A stretch of DNA of 64,000 nt, from assembly GCF_036014115.1 (NCBI RefSeq), contig NZ_CP107913.1, positions 1,178,001 to 1,242,000 on the forward strand. The letters run 5' to 3'. This stretch comes from Streptomyces sp. NBC_00448. GTDB taxonomy: Bacteria; Actinomycetota; Actinomycetes; Streptomycetales; Streptomycetaceae. The translations under genes and the position numbers were made by a program. Shown one piece after another: positions 25,443-33,652 of this stretch. How positions within the stretch are numbered: position 1 is the stretch's first letter; each line of letters begins with the position of its first letter. The notes under the pieces were generated by a model, which did not search any database, had not been told where the DNA came from, and saw nothing but the letters and a program-made list of their open reading frames with translations.

Positions 25443-26360
25443 TTACCGGACGGCCCCCAGGCCCGCGGCGGCGAGGTGGGCCGTGATCGCTTGGGCCTCC
25501 TCCAGGGTGAGGGGGAGCAAGGGCGCCTGGGTGCGGCCGGACCGGATGACGCCGCGGGAGGCGAGCGCCGCCTTGAAGGCGCCGAGCGCCGCGGACATCC
25601 GCCCGATCCGCCCTTGGTCGGGAATCCCGATGATGCCGAACAGCTCGGTGAGCCGCCGCTGTTCGGCCCGCGCGGCGGCATGGTCGCCGCGCCGGGCCGC
25701 TTCGTACAGCCGCACGTATCCGTGCGGGTCGACGTTGCCGAGCCCGGGCACGATCCCGTCCGCGCCGCGCGCCATCGCGAGGTCGGCGAGCGTCTCGGAG
25801 CCGGTCAGGCAGCCCGCGCCGCTGCCTGCGGTGCCGTCCAGCACCCGCTGGAAGCCTTCGAGGTCGCCGGAGGAGTCCTTGACGGCCGCGATCACCTTGT
25901 CCTGCGCGAGGCTCACCAGCAGCGCGGAGGGCAGCTTGAAGCCGGTGTTGGCGGGGATGTCGTACGCGACCAGCGGCAGGTCGAGGGCCGCGTGCAGGAG
26001 TTCGTAGTGGGCACGCACCTCGGGCTCGGCGACGCCGACGTAGAAGGGCGCGGTGACCACCACCGCGTCGGCGCCGATCGCCTTGGCGCGCCGGGCGTGG
26101 TCCAGCACCCGCAGGGTCCCGGTGTCGATCGCGCCGGCCAGCACGGGGACCTGCCCGGCGGCGGTGGCGACCACCGTACGCAGGGCGGTGTCCCGTGCGG
26201 TGTCGGTCAGTTGGGCGATCTCCCCGGTGGAGCCGCCGACGAACAGGCCGTGCACGCCGGCGTCGAGCTGGAACGCGGTGAGGCGTTCCAGCGACGCGGT
26301 GTCCACCTCCCCGTCGTCGGTCAGCGGGGTGCACAGGGGAGGGACGACTCCGTGGAACAT
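25443..26360 (-). CDS. DapA/NanA-family aldolase, probable N-acetylneuraminate lyase
   Basis: A 305-residue class I aldolase of the dihydrodipicolinate synthase/NAL family. Key residues are in place: GGSTGE (about 43-48, carboxylate binding), Tyr133 in YDIPANTG and the Schiff-base Lys161 in VKDSSGD; positions and length are close to those of bacterial NanA. The gene starts inside the stop codon of nanT (ATGA), so both are translated together. Context with a sialidase and a NanT-type transporter points to cleavage of sialic acid into N-acetylmannosamine and pyruvate. By sequence alone other 2-keto-acid aldolases remain possible. No nanE or nanK is seen in the window. Confidence 0.85.
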   Translation of the reverse strand: MFHGVVPPLCTPLTDDGEVDTASLERLTAFQLDAGVHGLFVGGSTGEIAQLTDTARDTALRTVVATAAGQVPVLAGAIDTGTLRVLDHARRAKAIGADAVVVTAPFYVGVAEPEVRAHYELLHAALDLPLVAYDIPANTGFKLPSALLVSLAQDKVIAAVKDSSGDLEGFQRVLDGTAGSGAGCLTGSETLADLAMARGADGIVPGLGNVDPHGYVRLYEAARRGDHAAARAEQRRLTELFGIIGIPDQGRIGRMSAALGAFKAALASRGVIRSGRTQAPLLPLTLEEAQAITAHLAAAGLGAVR

Positions 26361-27961
26361 CAGGTCCTCTTCGCGGTGTTGGGTTGGGCCGGTGCGGCGG
26401 GCGCGCCGGATTGGTGCCCCAGGCCCGGGCCCGGGCCCGGGGCCGTACCGGGGCCGGATGTGGGACCCACGTCGGATGCGGCGCCCGGGTCCGGACCCGC
26501 AGCCGGGTTCGGCGCGAACACCCCTTCCTGCTGCCCCTCACGCGGCGGCAGCCCGGCGCGTCCGGCTCGACGGTCGGCGGCGCGCTGGACGCGGACCGGC
26601 ACGTTGAATCCGACCAGCAGGACGACCAGGGCGGTGAGCGCCACGCCGAGCACGGCGATGGAGGTGCCGAGACTGAGCGGCTTGGCGAGCTTGGCGCCGA
26701 GGACGGGGGCGGCGGCGCCGCCGAGCGCGCCGACGTTGTAGCTGAAGCCGAGCGCGGCGGCCCGCATGTTCAGCGGGTAGTGGTCGCTGACGTACTTCGG
26801 CAGCACCCCGGAACCGCCCGAGCCGGTGCCGACCAGCATGAACAGCAGCACCCACATCCACACGGTGTGGCCGGAGCCGAGCGCGAAGACGGGCACGACG
26901 AAGACGAGCGAGGCGGTCAGCATCCCGGTGTACGCGATCCGGGTGCCGAACCGGTCGCCGAGGTAGCCGCTGAGCACGCAGCCGACCGCGTAGCCGCAAC
27001 CGGCGTACAGCAGCGCGTTGGACACCTGGTCCGGGCTGTAGTGCAGCGAGGTCTTGAGGTAGGTCGGCAGCAGCGCCTGGAGCGGCCAGGAGTACAGGAA
27101 CGCGCAGAACACGGTGACCATCAGCGCGACCACCACCGGCCACAGGCGTCCGGCGAACTGGACGGTCAGCGCGACGAAGCAGGCGGTGATCACGGCGACC
27201 AGCGCGAGGGTGACCGGCATGTTCTGGCCGCGCAGCACCACCACGAGGGCGACGGCGACGGCGAGGCACAGCACCACGTTGACCAGCCGTCTGCGGCCGC
27301 CGGAGAACAGGACGGCGGTGGCGCTGACCGGGCGCCGGCCGGAGTCGGCGGCCTCCTTCCACTCGGTGGCTTCCGGGAGCCTGCGGCGCAGGTAGATGGC
27401 GAGGACGACGGGCAGGACGCCGATCCAGAACAGCACCCGCCAACTGCTGTGCGGCACGACCCACGCGTAGACCTTGGCGGCGAGCACACCGCCGAGCGGG
27501 TAGCCGGACAGGATCATGCCGCTGGCGGTGTTGCGGAGCTTCTTCGGCCAGCTCTCGATGAGGTAGGTGACGCTGGTGCCGTACTCGCCGGCCATGCCGA
27601 GGCCGACGACCATGCGGAACGCGAACAGCGACCAGTAGCCCCAGGAGAAGCCGCAGAGCACCGAGCCCACGGCGTACAGGGCGATGCTGAGCACCATCGC
27701 CGGGCGGCGGCCGAAGCGGTCGCCCAGCGCGCCGATGGCCAGGCCGCCGAACCAGCGGGAGACGAAGGCCGCGGACACCAGGGTCGCGGCCGTGACCGTG
27801 GAGAGGTGGAAGTCGTGGGAGATCTCGGTGAGGACCAGCGTGATGAGGACGAAGTCGAAGCCGTCCATCGCGTAGCCCAGCCAGGCCGCGGAGAACGCCT
27901 TCCAGTCCTGACGGGACAGTTCCGCACGCCAACGCAGCGGTGGTGCTTGTGAGTAGCTCAT
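26360..27961 (-). CDS. nanT: NanT-like sialic acid MFS transporter
   Basis: A 533-residue proton symporter of the sialate:H+ group of the major facilitator superfamily. The N-terminal half follows Escherichia coli NanT closely: AFSAAWLGYAMDGFDFVLI, SAAFVSRWFGGL, GALGDRFGRRPAMV, GMAGEYGTSVTYLIESWPKK. It shows about 12-14 membrane spans, including the extra central pair typical of NanT (after residue 215). The C-terminal 60 residues are a Gly/Pro/Ala-rich tail with no counterpart in NanT. First gene of the minus-strand operon, divergent from the GntR gene. Start at ATG 27961 with GAGGA about 10 bases upstream. Confidence 0.92.
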   Translation of the reverse strand: MSYSQAPPLRWRAELSRQDWKAFSAAWLGYAMDGFDFVLITLVLTEISHDFHLSTVTAATLVSAAFVSRWFGGLAIGALGDRFGRRPAMVLSIALYAVGSVLCGFSWGYWSLFAFRMVVGLGMAGEYGTSVTYLIESWPKKLRNTASGMILSGYPLGGVLAAKVYAWVVPHSSWRVLFWIGVLPVVLAIYLRRRLPEATEWKEAADSGRRPVSATAVLFSGGRRRLVNVVLCLAVAVALVVVLRGQNMPVTLALVAVITACFVALTVQFAGRLWPVVVALMVTVFCAFLYSWPLQALLPTYLKTSLHYSPDQVSNALLYAGCGYAVGCVLSGYLGDRFGTRIAYTGMLTASLVFVVPVFALGSGHTVWMWVLLFMLVGTGSGGSGVLPKYVSDHYPLNMRAAALGFSYNVGALGGAAAPVLGAKLAKPLSLGTSIAVLGVALTALVVLLVGFNVPVRVQRAADRRAGRAGLPPREGQQEGVFAPNPAAGPDPGAASDVGPTSGPGTAPGPGPGLGHQSGAPAAPAQPNTAKRT

Positions 27962-27999
27962 GCGGCTCGCATCCTCGGGAGCGGGTGAACGGTGAGGTT

Positions 28000-28021
28000 G
28001 GACGTGGGACGTCCGACGTCC
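28000..28021. promoter_or_regulatory. Palindromic operator between nanT and the GntR regulator
   Basis: A 22-base near-perfect palindrome with arms GGACGTGGGAC (28000-28010) and GTCCGACGTCC (28011-28021); only one base pair of the dyad fails to match. It overlaps the spacer of a candidate promoter for the GntR gene (TTGGAC 27998-28003, TACGGT 28022-28027, 18 bases apart). Its place between divergent genes fits autoregulation and control of the nan operon by the GntR protein. Confidence 0.75.
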
Positions 28022-28045
28022 TACGGTCCAGGTAACCTAGGCGCC

Positions 28046-28792
28046 ATGGCAGCGCAGCGCAAGCCCCCCGTACCGGAGATCTCGCCGCCGACCCGAGGCC
28101 GGCGACCCACCGTGCAGGACCAGATCACCGATCTGATCGTCGAACTGGACCTCGACCCGGGTGACCCGCTGCCCGCCGAGCCCGAGCTGATGCGCACCCT
28201 CGGGGTCAGCCGGAACTCCGTACGCGAGGCGCTCAAGGGCCTCCAGGCGCTCGGCATCGTCGACATCCGGCACGGCTACGGCACGTACGTCGGCACCGCG
28301 CAGGTGCTGTCCATGGCGCCCGGACTGCTCTTCCACTCCCGGCTCGCGGTGCGCCGCGAGAACCCCGGCGCGCTGCGCGACATCGTGGAGGTCCGCGCGA
28401 TGCTGGAGAGCGGGCTGATCAGGCGCTCGGCCCTGGAGCTGACCGCCGCCGATCTCGACCGCCTCCAGGCCGAGTTGGACGCGCTGGCCGCCGACGGGGC
28501 GCCCGGCCGCGCCGACCACGACCGGCGCTTCCACGAACTGCTCTACGAGCCCCTCGGCAACACGCTCGCGCTCCAGCTCATCGCGCTGTTCTGGGGGGTG
28601 TACCGGCAGCTCGAACACGAGGTCGGCAAGCCGCGCACCGACCACGACCAGGTCGTCCGCCAGCACCGCAGGGTCCTGGACGCGCTGCGCTCCCGCGACC
28701 CGGGCGCCGCCGCGGACGCCATCGCCGAGCACTTCGCGGACGTCACCGCCCGCACCGACCGCTGGGCGGCGGAGCCGGCCCGACCGGCCTGA
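28046..28792 (+). CDS. GntR-family (FadR subfamily) regulator of the sialic acid cluster
   Basis: A 248-residue regulator: winged helix at about 22-88 (QDQITDLIVELDLDPGDPLP, ELMRTLGVSRNSVREALKGL, RHGYGTYV) and an FCD ligand domain at about 115-235 (IVEVRAMLESGLIRRSA, DHDRRFHELLY, QHRRVLDALRSRDP, AIAEHF). The His residues of the FCD metal site are present. Divergent from nanT with an 84-base intergenic region holding a 22-base palindrome, so it probably represses the cluster, with a sialic acid metabolite as the inducer. The ligand is an inference from context. Confidence 0.9.
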   Translation: MAAQRKPPVPEISPPTRGRRPTVQDQITDLIVELDLDPGDPLPAEPELMRTLGVSRNSVREALKGLQALGIVDIRHGYGTYVGTAQVLSMAPGLLFHSRLAVRRENPGALRDIVEVRAMLESGLIRRSALELTAADLDRLQAELDALAADGAPGRADHDRRFHELLYEPLGNTLALQLIALFWGVYRQLEHEVGKPRTDHDQVVRQHRRVLDALRSRDPGAAADAIAEHFADVTARTDRWAAEPARPA

Positions 28793-28849
28793 CAGCCGTG
28801 CCGCCGCGGCGGCCGGGTGGCTGTCGGTGGTGCGTCGTAGGGTCGGTAC

Positions 28850-29485
28850 ATGGGTGATCACGGAGCGTACGAACCCGACGGCGACGGTCCGCGGTGCGCG
28901 TGGTGCGCCGCGTCGCCCGGCGTGTGGGTGCACCGGTTGGACCCGGACCGCTCCCGGCACCGGGTGTACGGCAAGGAGCACATCTGGGCGCAGGAGCTGG
29001 CGCTGTGCGAGCGGTGCGAGGAGCTGTTCCTCGCGGGTGCGGACGAGGCGCTGGTCGAGGCCCACGAACGGACCTGGCAGCGCACGGCCCAGGATGTCGA
29101 CGAAGGGGTCCGCGCGCCCCTGGCCGCCCTGCGCCGGGCCGACCTCGGCGACCCCGTCCACCGCTCGCGCTGGCTGCCGCCCGGCGCCGCCGAACTCATC
29201 GCCCAGGGGTTCGCCCCCGCGGAGGAGCTGACCGGCAGCCCGACGGTGCCGCAGGCGTGGCCGGCCGCCCACCGCCGCACCCTCACCGACACCCGCCCGG
29301 ACCGGCTCACCGACCCTTACGTGCTGCTCCGCTCCCCCTGGCCCGGCACCCCGGTCCGCGACGTCCTCACGCTGCTCTGGCAATGGCTCGAACCCCAGCA
29401 CTACCCTGACGGCGACGCCGGCGCCTGGGAGCGCGACCGCATCCACACGTACCTCAGCCAGGCCGGCCCTCCCCCCTCCCCGTAG
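28850..29485 (+). CDS. Hypothetical protein with paired CxxC motifs
   Basis: A 211-residue protein I cannot place in a characterised family. The N-terminal part has two CxxC pairs (CAWC at about residues 17-20 and CERC at about 61-64) spaced as in a zinc ribbon, with KEHIWAQELALCERCEELF between and around them. The remainder is Pro/Arg/Trp-rich, with LRSPWPGTPVRDVLTLLWQW near the end. No signal peptide or membrane span. It stands 57 bases after the GntR gene on the same strand, so read-through is possible, but there is no sign it belongs to sialic acid metabolism. Confidence 0.7.
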   Translation: MGDHGAYEPDGDGPRCAWCAASPGVWVHRLDPDRSRHRVYGKEHIWAQELALCERCEELFLAGADEALVEAHERTWQRTAQDVDEGVRAPLAALRRADLGDPVHRSRWLPPGAAELIAQGFAPAEELTGSPTVPQAWPAAHRRTLTDTRPDRLTDPYVLLRSPWPGTPVRDVLTLLWQWLEPQHYPDGDAGAWERDRIHTYLSQAGPPPSP

Positions 29486-29540
29486 CCCCGGACGACCAGG
29501 GTCACGGCACGGGCCCACGGGGCGCCCGGTGCGCCGCCGC

Positions 29541-29630
29541 GTGTAACGCGTTGAAACGCCGCCGTAGGCCTGGTGGGCTGATACGGGACGGCGTTAGGCT
29601 GCGCGGGTGAAACGGGAGGGTGTAACGCGT
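29541..29630 (+). promoter_or_regulatory. Repeated operator-like motif before the LacI-family gene
   Basis: GTGTAACGCGT occurs at 29541-29551 and again at 29620-29630, where it overlaps the ribosome site and start codon of the LacI-type gene. The first copy is part of the palindrome AACGCGTT (29545-29552). The central CG and the position fit LacI-family operators and autorepression. Confidence 0.6.
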
Positions 29631-30789
29631 GGCTAGCGCGAGCGGGGGCAAGGCGACGGTCCGGGCGATCGCCGCCGAGGCGGGCGTGTCGATCGCGACG
29701 GTCTCGCGGGTGATGAACGGACATGTACGGGTCGCGCCCGACACCGAGAGCCGGGTGCGGCGGGCAGTGGCCCGGCTGGGCGCGCAGGCCCCGGCCCGGC
29801 GCGGCAGCGCGACCGGCGCGATCTACGTCCGCTGCCCGTACGTCCTGACCGACTACTTCGGGGTGATCGTCTCCTCGGTCGCCGAGACGCTGGACCTGCA
29901 CGGGCGCCGCCTGGTGCTCAGCGCGGGAGACGCGGCGCGGACCGCCCAGGTCCTGCCCGGGCTGCCGGACGACCCGGGCATCGCCGGCGCGATACTGATC
30001 GTGCCGCCCGAGCCCGAGCGGGAGTTGGAGGCGCTGCGCGCGAAGGACTTCCCGTTCGTGGTGATCGACCCGCGCACCCCGCTGCCCCGGGACATCGCGT
30101 CGGTGTCGGCGGCGAACCTCACCGCAGCCCGCAGCGTCTCCGCGCACCTGGTGGAGTTGGGGCACCGCAGGATCGGGGTGATCGGCGGGCCGGGCGACTG
30201 GCTGGCCGGCAAGTCCCGTCTCGCCGGGCACACTTCGGCGCTCGCGGACGCGGGGGTGCTGCCTGCCCCCGAGCTGATCCGCTCCATCGAGCCCACCGCC
30301 GACTGGGGTTACGCCGCCGCCTGCGAACTCCTCGACCTTCCCGAACGCCCCACCGCCCTGGTCGCGTTCAACGACAAGGCCGCGGTCGGCGCGCTGCGGG
30401 CGGCGTACGAGCGGGGTCTGCGGGTACCGGAGGACCTGTCGATCACCGGCTTCGACGACATCGATCTGAGCCGCAGCACCGTGCCGCGCCTGACCACCGT
30501 CCGCCAACCCCTGGAGGAGATGGGGCGGATGGCGGTCTCCCTGCTGATGCGGCTGCTGGAGCAGCACACCGTGGACACGCTGCACGTGGAACTGGCCACC
30601 CAACTCGTCCTGCGCGGCTCCACCGGGCCGGCACCCCCAAACCCGGGAAGTGCCCGAAGCCCCGACAGCCCCGGAGACACGGGCGGCGCGGGCAGCACCG
30701 ACAGCACCGACAGCACGTCGAGCGCAGACACCACCGACAGCACGACCAGCACCGAGCACCCGAACACCCCGGACAGCCCGGCGCGTTGA
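29629..30789 (+). CDS. LacI-family transcriptional regulator
   Basis: A 386-residue repressor. The helix-turn-helix and hinge are at about 5-55 (VRAIAAEAGVSIATVSRVMNG) followed by a periplasmic-binding-protein-like ligand domain with VIDPRTPLPRDIASV, HRRIGVIGGPGDWL, FNDKAAVGAL and ITGFDDIDLSRSTVPRLTTV, DNA-bend and effector contacts usual in the family. After the normal end (LVLRGST) a 55-residue tail of Ser/Thr/Asp repeats follows, which is not part of the fold. GTG start preceded by GGGAGGG. No transporter or glycosidase lies beside it; it could act on the BxlE-like operon at 8.6 kb, but its own repeat motif differs from the CGAA/TTCG sites there. Confidence 0.9.
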   Translation: MASASGGKATVRAIAAEAGVSIATVSRVMNGHVRVAPDTESRVRRAVARLGAQAPARRGSATGAIYVRCPYVLTDYFGVIVSSVAETLDLHGRRLVLSAGDAARTAQVLPGLPDDPGIAGAILIVPPEPERELEALRAKDFPFVVIDPRTPLPRDIASVSAANLTAARSVSAHLVELGHRRIGVIGGPGDWLAGKSRLAGHTSALADAGVLPAPELIRSIEPTADWGYAAACELLDLPERPTALVAFNDKAAVGALRAAYERGLRVPEDLSITGFDDIDLSRSTVPRLTTVRQPLEEMGRMAVSLLMRLLEQHTVDTLHVELATQLVLRGSTGPAPPNPGSARSPDSPGDTGGAGSTDSTDSTSSADTTDSTTSTEHPNTPDSPAR

Positions 30790-30843
30790 GACGAGAGGAG
30801 GCCGGGGGCCGGGCCGGACACGGCGCCGCACCCCCATCCACCC

Positions 30844-31335
30844 ATGCCCATCCCACGACTCCAGTTGCTCCGCCCCGACCACGCCCCCGCGGTGCTCGCC
30901 TTCGAGCGGGAGAACCGCGCGTACTTCGCGACATCGGTGCCCGACCGGGGGGACGCGTTCTTCGCCGAGTTCGACGCGCGGTTCGCGCAACTGCTCGCCT
31001 ACCAGGCCGCCGGAACCGACTACCCGCACGTGCTGGTGACCGCGGACGGCGAGGTGGTCGGCCGGGTGAACCTGATCGAGGTGGACGCCGACGGCTCGGC
31101 GGAGCTGGGCTACCGGATCGCGCAGAAGGCCGCCGGGCAGGGCCTGGCCACCGCGGCGGTGCGCGAGGTACGCGACCTCGCCGCCACCTCCTACGGACTC
31201 GTCACGCTGCGCGCCCGGGTCACCCACGACAACCCGGCCTCGCGCGCCGTCCTCGAACACAACGGCTTCGTCCCCGTCGCCGCCCTGACCCTCAACGGCA
31301 AACCGGCCACGTCCTACCGCTGCGCCCTGGAGTGA
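30844..31335 (+). CDS. GNAT acetyltransferase (RimJ/RimL-like)
   Basis: A 163-residue acetyltransferase. Acetyl-CoA site: ELGYRIAQKAAGQGLATAAV (about residues 83-102), followed by LRARVTHDNPASRAVLEHNGF, the RimJ/RimL pattern used for N-terminal or amino-sugar acetylation. The start ATG is 55 bases after the LacI gene on the same strand. Its last 22 bases overlap the 3' end of the convergent hydrolase gene, so the two messages are complementary there. Confidence 0.88.
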   Translation: MPIPRLQLLRPDHAPAVLAFERENRAYFATSVPDRGDAFFAEFDARFAQLLAYQAAGTDYPHVLVTADGEVVGRVNLIEVDADGSAELGYRIAQKAAGQGLATAAVREVRDLAATSYGLVTLRARVTHDNPASRAVLEHNGFVPVAALTLNGKPATSYRCALE

Positions 31336-32195
31336 CCCGGGCGCGGGCCGTGGAGGGCGTCGAGGATGTGCGGCCAGGCGACAGCGCCCAGCAGCGCGTC
31401 GGCCTGCGGGGTGCCGCCGTAGGCGAAGTGCGGGGAGGGCCGGGCGGGGAGCTCGCCCGGGAAGACCGGGCGATGGCCCGCGTCCGGCCGGGCGACCAGG
31501 CGCACCGTGGCGCCTGCCGCGCGGCGCCGCACGGCCAGCCGTTCCGCGAAGGGCAGGGAGGGCCACATCGCGTCGTCCCCACCGGCCACGAGCAGCACGT
31601 CGGCCCGGGCGCGCTCCACCGGGATGTCGGCCGCCGGGAGCAGGTGCGGATACGTACGCTCGCTGAGCTCGTACCAGCCCCTGACCGCGACGGGTCCTGA
31701 ACTCCCTTCGGGGGGAGCCCAGTTGTCGTCCATCGGGACGAACGGCAGCGGGCGCCCCCGCCACGTCCAGGACGAGCGGTACGGCTGCTGGCGGCCGTCG
31801 GCGCCGGGGCCGACGTTGCACCAGACCCGCGAGGTGGGCGACAGCGCGACGACCACGTCCACCTGGGGTTCGTACACCGCGGTCAGCAGGGCCGCTTCGG
31901 CGCCCTTGGACAGGCCCAGGACGCCGACGCGCCGCGCGCCGCCGGCCCGGAGCAGGCCGACGGCCGCGGTGAACGTCTCCAGCGGGATCTCGCAGATCCC
32001 CGGCGGCTGCCCCGGGCCGCCGAACCAGCGCAACGCCAGCGCCCGCACGCCCTGCCGGGCCAGCACCCGCGCCCGCTCCCGCTCGACGCGCCCGCTGGAA
32101 CCGCCCAGGACCACGACGCCGACGTCGCTGCCTCCGCGCGGGCCGACCAGCACCCCTTCGTACGGGTCGGTCAGCTCCTGCTCCTCGATGTCCAT
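31314..32195 (-). CDS. Alpha/beta hydrolase, BAAT C-terminal (acyl-CoA thioesterase) type
   Basis: A 293-residue alpha/beta hydrolase similar to the catalytic domain of acyl-CoA thioesterases and bile acid acyltransferases. Nucleophile elbow GLSKGAE (about residues 93-99), SPTSRVWCNVG, and the acid and base near ARADVLLVAGGDDAMWPS and RPDAGHRPVF. Related eukaryote-type proteins have an N-terminal domain missing here. No signal peptide. Substrate unknown. It shares strand and close spacing (28 bases) with the acetyltransferase gene upstream, so they may be co-transcribed. Confidence 0.82.
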   Translation of the reverse strand: MDIEEQELTDPYEGVLVGPRGGSDVGVVVLGGSSGRVERERARVLARQGVRALALRWFGGPGQPPGICEIPLETFTAAVGLLRAGGARRVGVLGLSKGAEAALLTAVYEPQVDVVVALSPTSRVWCNVGPGADGRQQPYRSSWTWRGRPLPFVPMDDNWAPPEGSSGPVAVRGWYELSERTYPHLLPAADIPVERARADVLLVAGGDDAMWPSLPFAERLAVRRRAAGATVRLVARPDAGHRPVFPGELPARPSPHFAYGGTPQADALLGAVAWPHILDALHGPRPGHSRAQR

Positions 32196-32223
32196 CAGCG
32201 GGCGCCCTCGCCGCGGCCCCGGC

Positions 32224-32790
32224 TCACGCCTCGACGGTGCCGGCCAGGCGGCGTATGACGCGGGCCGGGCTGCCGACCGCGAGGACGCCGGACGGGAGGT
32301 CCTTGGTGACGACCGAGCCGGCGCCGACCACGGTGTCGGCGCCGATCGTGACGCCCGGGCAGACGATCACCCCGCCGCCGAGCCAGACGTTGTCGCCGAT
32401 GGTGATCGGCAGTGCCTTCTCCCATCCGGCGCGGCGCCGATCGGTGTCCAACTCGTGGGTGGGGGTGAGCAGTTGGACGTTGGGGCCGATCTGCACGTCG
32501 GCGCCGACGGTGATCGGGGCCGCGTCGAGGAAGACCGCGTTGAAGTTGACGAAGGTACGCGCGCCGATGCTGATGTAGCTGCCGTAGTCGCACTGGAACG
32601 GCGGGCGGATGCCCACCCCTTCGCCGACGGAGCCGAGCATCTCGCGCAGCGCCTCCTGCCGCCGCTCGGGGTCGGTCGCCGTGTTGAACACCCGGCACAG
32701 CTCCTCGCGCCGCCTGGAGTCCGCGCCCAGTTCCTCGTCGTCCGCGATGTACCACTCGCCGGCCAGCATCAGCTTCTTGTTCTCACCCAT
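32224..32790 (-). CDS. Sugar O-acetyltransferase (maltose/galactoside type, left-handed beta-helix)
   Basis: A 188-residue hexapeptide-repeat acetyltransferase. The N-terminal Mac domain (KLMLAGEWYIADDEEL, ELCRVFN) is followed by left-handed helix repeats (YISIGARTFVNFNAVFLD; ITIGDNVWLGGGVIVCPGV; GAGSVVTKDLPSGVLAVG). The catalytic His is in the PTHELD stretch. It acetylates the 6-hydroxyl of sugars in the cytoplasm, probably as detoxification. Start ATG without a strong Shine-Dalgarno site nearby. Confidence 0.92.
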   Translation of the reverse strand: MGENKKLMLAGEWYIADDEELGADSRRREELCRVFNTATDPERRQEALREMLGSVGEGVGIRPPFQCDYGSYISIGARTFVNFNAVFLDAAPITVGADVQIGPNVQLLTPTHELDTDRRRAGWEKALPITIGDNVWLGGGVIVCPGVTIGADTVVGAGSVVTKDLPSGVLAVGSPARVIRRLAGTVEA

Positions 32791-32859
32791 GGGCCCCAGT
32801 CTGCCTTCCCCCGTCCCGTGCGCTCCAGGGGTTTGGGGCTTCGATGCCGGGCCGCCGCC

Positions 32860-33480
32860 TCAGCGCGAGGCGGCCTGCTCCCAGACGAAGCCGTCGGGGT
32901 CGGTGAAGGCGCCGCGGTCACCGCCGACGACGGCGAGGCGGTGCGATCCGGTGCCGTCGGGGGCGACGCCGGCGTCCTTGGCGAGGGCGCCCCTGCCGTA
33001 CAGCCCGAGCTTGACCGGACTCGACGGCGCCGCGAACTCGACGTACTTGCGGCCGAAGCTCTTGCCGACGGTCAGGCCGTGCTCGACGTAGAACTCCTTG
33101 GTCGCCTTCACGTCCTCGACGCCGAGCAGGAGCACGACCTGGTCGACGTCCCGGGTGGCCGGGCCCTTGTCCTTCTTCTCCGAGGTCGCGATCTTCCACA
33201 GCGTCCCGTCGGGGGCCTGGACGACGCCGCCATAGCCCCAGAACGACTTGGCGGCCGGCTTCACCGCCGTGGCGCCGGCGCCGACCGCGGCATCGACGAA
33301 GCCGTCGACGGTGGCCGGCCGCGCCACCGTGAGCGACAGCGTGAACCCACGGAAGCCGGTCGTGGGGGCTTCGGCGGCCCTGACGCGGATGCGGTCGCCC
33401 AGGCCGAAGGCGGTGGCGTAGAAGTTCTCGGCGGCGGCGGGGTCCTCCGCCTCGATGATCACGGATTCGATGGAAGTCAT
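32860..33480 (-). CDS. VOC-family (glyoxalase/bleomycin resistance fold) protein
   Basis: A 206-residue protein with two vicinal-oxygen-chelate modules: the first (about 1-70) begins SVIIEAEDPAAAENFYATAF, the second (about 105-205) begins DQVVLLLGVEDVKATKEFYV and ends FTDPDGFVWEQ. Typical metal ligands (His, Glu) are only partly evident, so it may be a binding protein rather than an enzyme. Divergent from the MarR gene with 172 bases between, a setting common for drug-binding VOC proteins, but no substrate can be assigned. Confidence 0.85.
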   Translation of the reverse strand: MTSIESVIIEAEDPAAAENFYATAFGLGDRIRVRAAEAPTTGFRGFTLSLTVARPATVDGFVDAAVGAGATAVKPAAKSFWGYGGVVQAPDGTLWKIATSEKKDKGPATRDVDQVVLLLGVEDVKATKEFYVEHGLTVGKSFGRKYVEFAAPSSPVKLGLYGRGALAKDAGVAPDGTGSHRLAVVGGDRGAFTDPDGFVWEQAASR

Positions 33481-33639
33481 GATGCGAAGCTATCCGCGGT
33501 CCGCCGACCCCCGCTTCTCGATTCCTGACCGGTCTGCTCCATTCGGCTCCCTTTCGTTCGGCGCCGGCCGGCTTCCTCCTGGGCGCGCCCGGACCGGATC
33601 GGTCGCCGATGGGGATATTCATCAATCAGGCTTATCAGT

Positions 33640-33652
33640 TACCCTTACTTTC
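33640..33652 (+). promoter_or_regulatory. Probable promoter for a leaderless marR-MFS mRNA
   Basis: TACCCT (33640-33645) sits 7 bases before the GTG start and there is no Shine-Dalgarno site, the layout of a leaderless transcript. The upstream 33618-33652 is strikingly A+T-rich for this genome and has ATCAG repeated 9 bases apart, a possible MarR operator. Confidence 0.45.

Noticed and set aside
28046-32195. The window as part of an antibiotic biosynthetic cluster
   Set aside because: No polyketide, peptide synthetase, terpene or RiPP core gene is present anywhere; the regulators and exporters are of general types.
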